Source: Actinomycetes bacterium
GTDB taxonomy: Bacteria > Actinomycetota > Acidimicrobiia > Acidimicrobiales > RAAP-2
Direction of reading: 5' to 3'
DNA length: 33,028 bases
NCBI GenBank assembly: GCA_021809995.1
Contig: JAJZJT010000005.1
Location: 1-33,028, forward strand
Shown: positions 22,987 to 33,028 of the stretch, in pieces
Layout of the letters: every line of letters starts with the position of its first letter
Position numbering within the stretch: position 1 is the first letter of the stretch
The notes under the pieces: generated by a model
Databases searched by the model: none
Told to the model about the DNA's origin: nothing
The model's input: only the letters and a program-made list of their open reading frames with translations
Made by a program: the position numbers and the translations under genes

Positions 22987-23018
22987 CCCGCAGGCGGTCG
23001 ACGCGCCGGCGCCGGCCC

Positions 23019-23483
23019 TCAGTCGCCGGCGACGAGGTGGTCGAGCCGCTCGAGCGTGCGCTCCATGTTGCGCCTGGTCGTCTCGGGGAGCTTGCCGAGC
23101 TTGAGGAGCGGACGCTGCCGGTCTCGTGAGATGTCCCAGCTCTCGCGCACGCGCGTGCCGCCGTCTGCCGGCTCGAGCTCGTAGCGCCAGATCCGTCCGC
23201 CCACCAGGAGCCCGAGCGCGCCGGGCAGGCGCGCCTGCCAGGCGATGCGCCGGTCCTGCTCGAACTCGACCACGGTGTTGACCATCGAGTACGGGATGCC
23301 CATCCGCATGGCCATGCCGAAGGTGGAGCCGGGCCCCAGGCGCTGCGGAGCCCCGGCCTTCACCTGCTTGACCGTGCCGGACCCGTCGATGTCCGGATGG
23401 CGGGCCGCGTCGGCGACGACGGCGAAGATCTCCTCGGGCGGGGCCGCGATCACCCGCTCGACCGACAACACGTCACCTTCCAT
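23019..23483 (-). CDS. SRPBCC family protein (polyketide cyclase/START-like)
   Basis: 154 residues with the SRPBCC hot-dog-like ligand-binding fold pattern: an opening strand LSVERVIAAPPEEIFAVVADAARHPDIDGSG, the middle sheet (GSTFGMAMRMGIPYSMVNTVVEFEQDRRIAWQAR in part) and RVRESWDISRDRQRPLLKLG before the long C-terminal helix. Members bind lipids or other hydrophobic ligands; many are small polyketide cyclase/dehydrase-like proteins of unknown substrate. The ATG at 23483 has GGAGG upstream at about 6 bases, preferred over a TTG twelve bases earlier. It lies 45 bases ahead of the ABC exporter genes on the same strand, which may or may not be functional linkage. Confidence 0.85.
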   Translation of the reverse strand: MEGDVLSVERVIAAPPEEIFAVVADAARHPDIDGSGTVKQVKAGAPQRLGPGSTFGMAMRMGIPYSMVNTVVEFEQDRRIAWQARLPGALGLLVGGRIWRYELEPADGGTRVRESWDISRDRQRPLLKLGKLPETTRRNMERTLERLDHLVAGD

Positions 23484-23586
23484 CGGAACCTCCAACGCTT
23501 TCCGCTCCCGCTCGCCCGCCGGTGTCCCGGGACCGGGACGTCCGCCGCTCGCTGGCCAGGGCCTCCGCTGCTGCCGAGACCTCGCC

Positions 23587-23592
23587 AGCGTA
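23587..23592 (-). promoter_or_regulatory. Candidate -10 element of the SRPBCC gene
   Basis: Minus-strand GGTACGCT contains TACGCT (TANNNT). A start about 7 bases on would leave a leader of about 97 bases before the ATG at 23483. Confidence 0.3.
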
Positions 23593-23706
23593 CCGGGGGG
23601 GCCGCGTCGGCGCTGGTCCGGCCGCGCTCGCAGTCGTCGTGCCCGACGACACGCCCCGCGCGGTCAGCGGGACGACCGCCGGTCGCCGAGCCCCACCAAG
23701 AGCGTC

Positions 23707-23712
23707 TAGCAT
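23707..23712 (+). promoter_or_regulatory. Candidate -10 element of rplY
   Basis: TAGCAT fits TANNNT. Transcription from about 23719 would give a leader near 120 bases before the rplY ATG, which has its own Shine-Dalgarno AGGAG. Confidence 0.4.
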
Positions 23713-23840
23713 TGAGCGCTGCGATCGGGCAGGACCCCCGCCCGTTCGCCGGTGGCGCAACCGGTCCTGACCGGCACGTCGCTCCGTCGGCGTGGAGCTC
23801 ACCTCTGCGCTGTTCGAACGTCCCATCCCGAGGAGTCCCC

Positions 23841-24479
23841 ATGCCCGAGATCACGCTTGCTGCCGAGGTCGGCAGGACCACCGGTTCGAGCGCGACCCGA
23901 CGTCTGCGCACCGAGGGGAAGATCCCGGGCGTCCTCTACGGGCACGGGCTCGAACCCGTACCGGTGGCCGTCGACGCCCGTGAGTTCCGGGCGGCGATGT
24001 CGGGGGAGGCCGGTCTGAACACCCTGCTGTCCCTCGAGGTCGACGGTCGTAGCCACCTGACGCTCGCCCGTGACATCCAGCGCCATCCGGTGCGCAACAC
24101 GGTCGCCCACGTCGACTTCCAGATCGTCCGGCGCGACGAGGTCATCGCCGCCGAGGTGCCCATCGTCCTCGTCGGCGAGGCGATCGAGGTCAGCCACGGT
24201 GACGGGATCGTGGACCAGCTGCTCTTCACCCTGCCCGTGAAGGCCCGTCCGGCCGACATCCCGAGCTCGGTCGACCTCGACATCTCGTCGCTCACCATCG
24301 GCGTCTCCCTCCACGTCTCCGACATCGTGCTCCCTGCCGGTGTCGAGGCCGACACCGATCCGGAGACCCCCGTGGTGAGCGGCATCCCGCCGAGGGTGCA
24401 GACGACGGCCGAGGAGGGTGGGGCCGAAGAAGGCGACGCCGCGTCTGCGACCGCCGAGGCGTCCACCTCGGAGAGCTGA
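23841..24479 (+). CDS. rplY: 50S ribosomal protein L25/general stress protein Ctc
   Basis: 212 residues, the long TL5/Ctc form: an N-terminal 5S rRNA-binding L25 domain (ITLAAEVGRTTGSSATRRLRTEGKIPGVLYGHG ... LARDIQRHPVRNTVAHVDFQ in part) and a C-terminal beta domain (PIVLVGEAIEVSHGDGIVDQLL ... SSVDLDISSLTIGVSLHVSDIVLPAGVE in part), ending in an acidic Ala/Glu/Ser-rich tail. It binds 5S rRNA in the large subunit. The ATG follows AGGAG by 5 bases. It precedes pth, as in many bacteria, and in M. tuberculosis it also sits near prs and glmU. Confidence 0.95.
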   Translation: MPEITLAAEVGRTTGSSATRRLRTEGKIPGVLYGHGLEPVPVAVDAREFRAAMSGEAGLNTLLSLEVDGRSHLTLARDIQRHPVRNTVAHVDFQIVRRDEVIAAEVPIVLVGEAIEVSHGDGIVDQLLFTLPVKARPADIPSSVDLDISSLTIGVSLHVSDIVLPAGVEADTDPETPVVSGIPPRVQTTAEEGGAEEGDAASATAEASTSES

Positions 24480-24535
24480 CCCTGCGTCTCTGGGCCGCCG
24501 GGCACGACGGGCCCGCGCCGGAGGGCTCAGCCGAC

Positions 24536-25123
24536 GTGCTGGTCGTCGGCCTGGCCAACCCCGGTGCCGAGTTCGACGGGACGCGCCACAACGTCGGCGG
24601 CGACGCGGTGGCCGAGTTCGCCCACCGTCACGGTGCGCGACTGCGTGCGGACAAGCGTTCGAGCGCCTTGGTCGGCGACGCCCGGATCGACGGCACTCGG
24701 GTCGTGCTCGCCGTGCCGACGACCTACATGAACGACTCAGGTCGCGCCGTCGTCGTGCTGGCCCGGCGAGCGGGCATCGACATCGGTGACGGGGACGAGC
24801 TCGCCGCCCGCCTGGTGGTGGTCCACGACGAGCTCGACCTGCCACCTGGGCGGCTCAAGGTGAAGGTGGGCGGAGGCGATGCCGGTCACAATGGGCTCCG
24901 ATCGGTCGACCAGCACCTCCACGCCCGTGGGTACACGCGGGTGCGGATCGGGATCGGCAAGCCACCGGGCCGACAGGCGGGGGCCGACTACGTGCTCCGC
25001 CGTCCCGGGCGTGCCGAGCGCGAGCTGTTGGCCGTGGCCGTCGCCGAGGCGGCCGACGCCGTCGAGGTCGTGGTCCGCGAGGGCGCCGAGACGGCGATGA
25101 ACCGCTTCAACGTGCGGGCGTGA
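24536..25123 (+). CDS. pth: Peptidyl-tRNA hydrolase
   Basis: 195 residues. It releases peptides from peptidyl-tRNA that dropped off ribosomes, recycling tRNA in the cytoplasm. Family motifs are intact: LVVGLANPGAEFDGTRHNVGGDAV (catalytic His in TRHNVG, about residue 20), VPTTYMNDSG, the catalytic Asp in VVHDELDLPPGRLKVKVGGG and GHNGLRSVDQHL, and RVRIGIGKPPGR. The GTG at 24536 is preceded by GGAGG at 11 bases and gives the expected N-terminus. It lies 56 bases after rplY without a promoter-like element, so the two are probably cotranscribed. Confidence 0.96.
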   Translation: MLVVGLANPGAEFDGTRHNVGGDAVAEFAHRHGARLRADKRSSALVGDARIDGTRVVLAVPTTYMNDSGRAVVVLARRAGIDIGDGDELAARLVVVHDELDLPPGRLKVKVGGGDAGHNGLRSVDQHLHARGYTRVRIGIGKPPGRQAGADYVLRRPGRAERELLAVAVAEAADAVEVVVREGAETAMNRFNVRA

Positions 25124-25128
25124 GGCCC

Positions 25129-25170
25129 GGTCGCGACCATCGGGACGCCGGTGGTCCCGCCGTCGCGACC
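25129..25170. promoter_or_regulatory. Nested inverted repeat before the mfd promoter
   Basis: GGTCGCGA (25129-25136) pairs with TCGCGACC (25163-25170), and inside it CGGGAC (25141-25146) pairs with GTCCCG (25154-25159). The hairpin follows the pth stop by 5 bases and its right arm lies over the expected -35 zone of the mfd promoter (-10 at 25177-25182). It may terminate pth transcripts, serve as an operator, or both. Confidence 0.45.
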
Positions 25171-25176
25171 GGACGG

Positions 25177-25182
25177 TACCCT
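25177..25182 (+). promoter_or_regulatory. -10 element of the mfd transcript
   Basis: TACCCT within GGTACCCT fits TANNNT and ends 6 bases before GTG (25189), the first codon of a four-codon ORF overlapping the mfd start. Confidence 0.5.
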
Positions 25183-25188
25183 GAGCCG

Positions 25189-25199
25189 GTGAACGAGCG

Positions 25200-25203
<4 letters not shown>
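25189..25203 (+). CDS. Four-codon leader ORF (M-N-E-R-stop) overlapping mfd
   Basis: GTG AAC GAG CGG TGA begins 6 bases after the -10 TACCCT and its stop overlaps the mfd GTG (GTGA). If translated as a leaderless start, ribosomes would terminate exactly on the mfd initiation codon and could reinitiate. mfd itself has no good Shine-Dalgarno. The ORF is too short for coding statistics; the evidence is position only. Confidence 0.3.
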
Positions 25204-28769
<3,566 letters not shown>

Positions 28770-28842
28770 TCGGGGACCGAGGAGGACCGGCCGGACCAGG
28801 CGCCGCGACCGGGGTCGATCCGAGCCGCCACGGGGCACCCGG

Positions 28843-28848
28843 TAGCAT
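28843..28848 (+). promoter_or_regulatory. -10 element of the PpiC lipoprotein gene (apparent leaderless)
   Basis: GGTAGCAT, with TAGCAT as the -10, ends 7 bases before the GTG at 28856. There is no Shine-Dalgarno. It sits in the 86-base gap after mfd. Confidence 0.55.
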
Positions 28849-28855
28849 CGCCGCC

Positions 28856-30076
28856 GTGAAGCGCATCGCCTCCCTCGCCGTGCCCGTGCTCGCCGTCGTC
28901 TTGGCCGGAACGCTGGCCACGGCGTGCGACGTCCTCCCCGCCGCCGCCACGGTGAACGGCACGACCCTCTCCCAGGCCGGCCTCAACCAGGCACTGCAGG
29001 CCTACACCCACACCCAGGCAGGCGCGTGCCTGCTCTCGGTCGAGGTCGGGGCGGGCACCTCCCTGCAGGTGCAGGGGACGGGCAGCGGCGACACCTACAC
29101 CATGCAGTTCGCCGATGACATCCTCGACAACCGGATCGGGAACACGCTCTCGCGCCAGCTCGCGGCGGCGAAGCACCTCGACATCACCGCTGGCGACCTG
29201 GCCACGGCCCGCCATGACCTCGAGTCGCTCCTCGACGGCGAGATCGCCTCCGCGGCGTCGGTGGCCGCCCAGAGCGGTGGGGTCTCCGCCTGCGAGACGG
29301 CGTCCGGGGCCACCTTGACGGGGGCGCAGGTGCTGGCCGGCCTGCCGGCCAGCGAGCGGGCCGCGCAGATCCGGAACCAGGCCGTGGACGAGGCGCTGCT
29401 GAGCGACGGCGCCAACCTGTCCAACCGGGCCGTGCTGCGGTACTACTTGGCCAACCCCACCCAGTTCCAGGCCGACTGCGTGAGCGTGATCGTGACGGAC
29501 ACCCAGGCGCACGCCCAGCAGTACCTGACCGAGATCAACGCCGGTACCTCGTTCGCCTCGGTCGCGAAGGCCCACTCCCTCGACGCCCAGTCGGCGGGAT
29601 CGGGCGGCGCGATCGGCTGCAACCAGTCCGAGGCCCAGGTCGACCAGGCCCTCCAGCAGACGGCGCCGGTGAAGGTGGGCAAGCCCATCGGTCCCGTCCA
29701 GGACTCGGCATCGGGCGCCTGGCTGCTCTACGAGGTCACCAAGCGCACGCTCGAGCCACTGTCGCAGGTGGCGAGCGGCATCCGTCAACAGCTGATGGAG
29801 TCGGCCTCGAACGTCAGCCGGGTGTCGCGCGAGGTCGTCGCCTTCTCCCGCCGCTCGGCGGTGACCGTCGACCCCCGCTACGGCTCGTGGAAGCCGCCGT
29901 CCGTCGTCCCCCCGGTGGCGCCGCCTGCCCGGTTCCTCCTCGCAGCCGCGTCGGGCTCGGTGGCACGGCCGCCGGCCAGCGCGTCGTTGGTCCCGGGCGC
30001 TGCGGGCGTCGGCACGGGTGCGTCGGGCTCGGGCGGCCCGACGTCGAGCGGGGGCCGTACGACCTCAGGTGGCTGA
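28856..30076 (+). CDS. PpiC/SurA-type peptidyl-prolyl isomerase lipoprotein
   Basis: 406 residues from the GTG at 28856. A lipoprotein signal peptide is clear: MKR, a hydrophobic stretch, and the lipobox LATAC (Cys about residue 23). The next part (AAATVNGTTLSQAGLNQAL) is the SurA N-terminal helix pattern seen in PrsA/SurA chaperones, and a rotamase-like PpiC domain lies about residues 195-300 (LRYYLANPTQFQADCVSVIV, INAGTSFASVAKAHSLD, GGAIGCNQSEA). The last ~60 residues are a Pro/Ser/Gly/Ala tail. It probably helps fold exported proteins at the outer face of the membrane; activity as an isomerase is not assured since the PpiC domain is divergent. Extra Cys pairs could be disulfides. Its stop overlaps the proposed mazG start. 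Confidence 0.8.
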   Translation: MKRIASLAVPVLAVVLAGTLATACDVLPAAATVNGTTLSQAGLNQALQAYTHTQAGACLLSVEVGAGTSLQVQGTGSGDTYTMQFADDILDNRIGNTLSRQLAAAKHLDITAGDLATARHDLESLLDGEIASAASVAAQSGGVSACETASGATLTGAQVLAGLPASERAAQIRNQAVDEALLSDGANLSNRAVLRYYLANPTQFQADCVSVIVTDTQAHAQQYLTEINAGTSFASVAKAHSLDAQSAGSGGAIGCNQSEAQVDQALQQTAPVKVGKPIGPVQDSASGAWLLYEVTKRTLEPLSQVASGIRQQLMESASNVSRVSREVVAFSRRSAVTVDPRYGSWKPPSVVPPVAPPARFLLAAASGSVARPPASASLVPGAAGVGTGASGSGGPTSSGGRTTSGG

Positions 30077-31592
30077 CGGGGAGCGCCCGCGAGGGATGCG
30101 ATCCCCGGGCCCGACCGTCCACGTCGTGGGGCTCGGACCGGCTGGTCCCGAGCTGGTCACCGCAGAGGCCGCGGACTTGCTCCGGGGGCCGGGCCCAGCC
30201 CGGCTCCGCACCGGCCGTCATCCGGCCGCGACCGCCTTTGCCGGCGTCGCCACCTTCGACGAGCACTACGAGCAGGCGACGACCTTCGAGGAGGTCTACG
30301 AGACGATCGTCGACGAGCTCGTGGCCCTTGCCCGTTCGGCGGGGAGCGTCGTCTACGCCGTCCCCGGATCGCCGATGGTCGCCGAGCGCACCGTGGTCCT
30401 CCTCGGCCGTCACCCGGCCGTGGTCGACGGGGGCGTCTCGCTCGTCGTCCACCCCGCCGTCTCGTTCGTGGACCTCGCATGCGCCCGGCTCGGTGTCGAC
30501 CCGGTCACCGCCGGGCTGCACCTGGTCGACGCCACGGCGTTCGCCACGGCCGCGGCGGGCCTGACGGGTCCGCTCCTCGTCGCCCAGTGCTACGCACGCG
30601 ACGTCCTCTCGGAGGTCAAGTTGGCGGCCGAGCCGCCGCCGGGCACGTCGGTCACCGTGCTCCACCACCTCGGGCTCCCCGACGAGCAGGTCTACGAGGT
30701 CGCCTGGGCCGACCTCGACCGTGGCGTCGTCCCCGACCACCTCACCTCACTGTGGGTCCCCGAGCTCGCCGCACCGGTCGCCGCCGAGCTCGTGGCCCTC
30801 GACGAGCTCGTCCACGTCCTGCGCGAACGGTGTCCCTGGGACCGGCGCCAGACGCACGGCTCGCTCGCCAGGCACCTGCTCGAAGAGGCCCACGAGGCAC
30901 TCGAGGCCATCGACGAGCTCGCTGGCATCGACGAGCGCGCTGCTCACGGCACTCCTGCCGCCGACCTGCCAGCCGCCGGCGCCCCGTCGGAGGCCGGAGC
31001 GGTGGCCGCGCTCGAGGAGGAGCTCGGCGACGTCCTCTTCCAGGTCTTCCTCCACGCTGCCATCGCCGCCGAGGCCGGCCGGTTCGAGCTCGCCGACGTG
31101 GCGCGTGGTGTCCACGACAAGCTGGTGGCGCGCCACCCCCACGTCTTCGGCCCCGAGGCGGGCCAGGTGACGGAGCCCGGCGCACTGGCCGCCGACTGGG
31201 AGGTGCGCAAGCTCGCCGAGAAGCAGCGCACCAGCGTGACCGACGGCGTCCCGCGAGCGCTCCCCTCCCTGGCCGTCGTCGCGAAGCTGCTGCACAAGGC
31301 CGCGACCGTCGGCATCGACGAGCCGGGAGCGGCCGAGCTGGCCGGGCGGCTCGCCGACGCGCCCCGAGCCGTCCTCGGCGCCGCCGAACCGGCCGGCCCG
31401 CTGGGCGAGCTGCTCTTCGACGCCGTGGCGTTGGCCAACGTCGTGGGGGTCGACGCCGAGACCACGCTGCGCGACCGCGCCCGGCGCTTCCGCGCCGAGA
31501 TCCGTCGGCGCGAGGGGGTTCTCGACCCGCCGGGCGACGAGCCGGCACCGGGCGGGGTCGACACCGCGGAGGAGACCGCACCCGCGCAGTGA
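30069..31592 (+). CDS. mazG: MazG family nucleoside triphosphate pyrophosphohydrolase with methylase-like N-domain
   Basis: About 507 residues, like YabN of Bacillus. The N-terminal ~230 residues have the tetrapyrrole (SAM-dependent) methylase fold: VHVVGLGPAGPELVTAEAADLL, VVYAVPGSPMVAERTV and VSLVVHPAVSFVDLAC. The C-terminal part is MazG: CPWDRRQTHGSLARHLLEEAHEALEAIDELAG, ELGDVLFQVFLHAAIAAEAGRF (EExxE and ExxD metal ligands) and DKLVARHPHVFG, followed by a second helical MazG-like section (LPSLAVVAKLLHKAATVGID). It hydrolyses (d)NTPs to monophosphates and limits use of damaged nucleotides. Start: the GTG at 30069 overlaps the preceding stop by 8 bases; an ATG at 30096 (MRSPGPTVHVVG) is an equally possible start. 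Confidence 0.9.
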   Translation: MADGERPRGMRSPGPTVHVVGLGPAGPELVTAEAADLLRGPGPARLRTGRHPAATAFAGVATFDEHYEQATTFEEVYETIVDELVALARSAGSVVYAVPGSPMVAERTVVLLGRHPAVVDGGVSLVVHPAVSFVDLACARLGVDPVTAGLHLVDATAFATAAAGLTGPLLVAQCYARDVLSEVKLAAEPPPGTSVTVLHHLGLPDEQVYEVAWADLDRGVVPDHLTSLWVPELAAPVAAELVALDELVHVLRERCPWDRRQTHGSLARHLLEEAHEALEAIDELAGIDERAAHGTPAADLPAAGAPSEAGAVAALEEELGDVLFQVFLHAAIAAEAGRFELADVARGVHDKLVARHPHVFGPEAGQVTEPGALAADWEVRKLAEKQRTSVTDGVPRALPSLAVVAKLLHKAATVGIDEPGAAELAGRLADAPRAVLGAAEPAGPLGELLFDAVALANVVGVDAETTLRDRARRFRAEIRRREGVLDPPGDEPAPGGVDTAEETAPAQ

Positions 31593-31620
31593 ATGCCCAG
31601 GTCGGGGCGGTGGCACCTGG

Positions 31621-32964
<1,344 letters not shown>

Positions 32965-32996
32965 CCGTCCCCGGGCACGCTGCACGTCCCTCCCGG

Positions 32997-33028
32997 GCCG
33001 GCGGTAGCGCGCAGCGCCACCGCCCGGC
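32997..33028 (+). terminator. Strong GC hairpin after eno (possible terminator, at window edge)
   Basis: GCCGGCGGT pairs with ACCGCC/CGGC (one bulged C) and GCGC with GCGC around a GCA loop, 33 bases after the eno stop. The window ends here, so a T-run cannot be checked. Confidence 0.4.

Larger units (their letters stand above)
23484..23840. other. Divergent intergenic region, SRPBCC / rplY
   Basis: 357 bases without a gene. It contains a minus-strand -10-like TACGCT (23592-23587) for the SRPBCC gene and a plus-strand TAGCAT (23707-23712) for rplY, then about 120 bases of untranslated leader ending in AGGAG. No other structure stands out. Confidence 0.6.

Noticed and set aside
21049-23483. 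ABC exporter plus SRPBCC protein as a biosynthetic gene cluster
   Set aside because: No polyketide, peptide or terpene biosynthesis gene is near, so the similarity to DrrAB exporters and polyketide cyclases is family level only.

Overview
The window is very GC-rich DNA with dense, often overlapping genes, frequent GTG starts and almost no phage or insertion-sequence material. Gene content and order point to a high-GC actinobacterium. From the mycobacterium-like order glmU-prs-(...)-rplY-pth-mfd-(surA-like)-mazG-eno, the proliferation of Tad/Flp components and the apparent leaderless promoters, I would guess a member of the Acidimicrobiia, but this is inference and not proven by the sequence.

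Left block, minus strand (1-5969): a probable operon for branched-chain or isoprenoid acyl-CoA breakdown. In transcription order it holds a carboxyltransferase (beta) subunit, a biotin carboxylase/biotin carrier (alpha) subunit, an AtuA-family protein and the first 34 codons of an acyl-CoA dehydrogenase that runs off the window. Divergent from it (plus strand, 6036-8483) are a tiny leader ORF, a GlmU-type uridylyltransferase that lacks most of its acetyltransferase domain, and the PRPP synthase gene prs. A DUF222/HNH endonuclease gene follows on the minus strand (8673-10040).

Middle block, plus strand (about 10540-20973): a Tad/Flp-like pilus or secretion operon resembling the Rv3660c-Rv3654c arrangement of Mycobacterium tuberculosis. 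It encodes a SAF-domain (CpaB-like) membrane protein, a CpaE-like protein without the P-loop lysine, a TadA/CpaF ATPase, TadB, TadC, a 67-residue pilin-like protein, two TadE-like proteins and a TadG-like protein. It ends with a 1080-residue membrane protein that joins a LysM domain to a cytoplasmic winged-helix/BTAD regulator. Nearly every gene overlaps the next by a few bases, so translation is probably coupled. A sigma70-like promoter (TTGCAG-17-TATGGT) precedes the operon. No prepilin peptidase is present in the window.

Right block: convergent with the Tad operon lies a minus-strand ABC exporter pair (ATPase plus ABC-2 permease) and an SRPBCC protein (21049-23483). Then follow plus-strand housekeeping genes: rplY (L25/Ctc), pth, mfd, a PpiC-type lipoprotein, mazG (with an N-terminal methylase-like domain) and eno. 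Several of these genes carry a GGTANCNT-like -10 element only 6-7 bases before the start codon, which suggests leaderless transcripts; eno and rplY carry the same type of element further upstream together with a Shine-Dalgarno sequence.

The most interesting items are the transmembrane LysM-BTAD regulator closing the Tad operon, the truncated GlmU, the apparent leaderless four-codon ORF overlapping the mfd start, the 7-bp array of Shine-Dalgarno-like repeats before the acyl-CoA dehydrogenase, and the placement of the Tad island inside an otherwise conserved actinobacterial core gene block.
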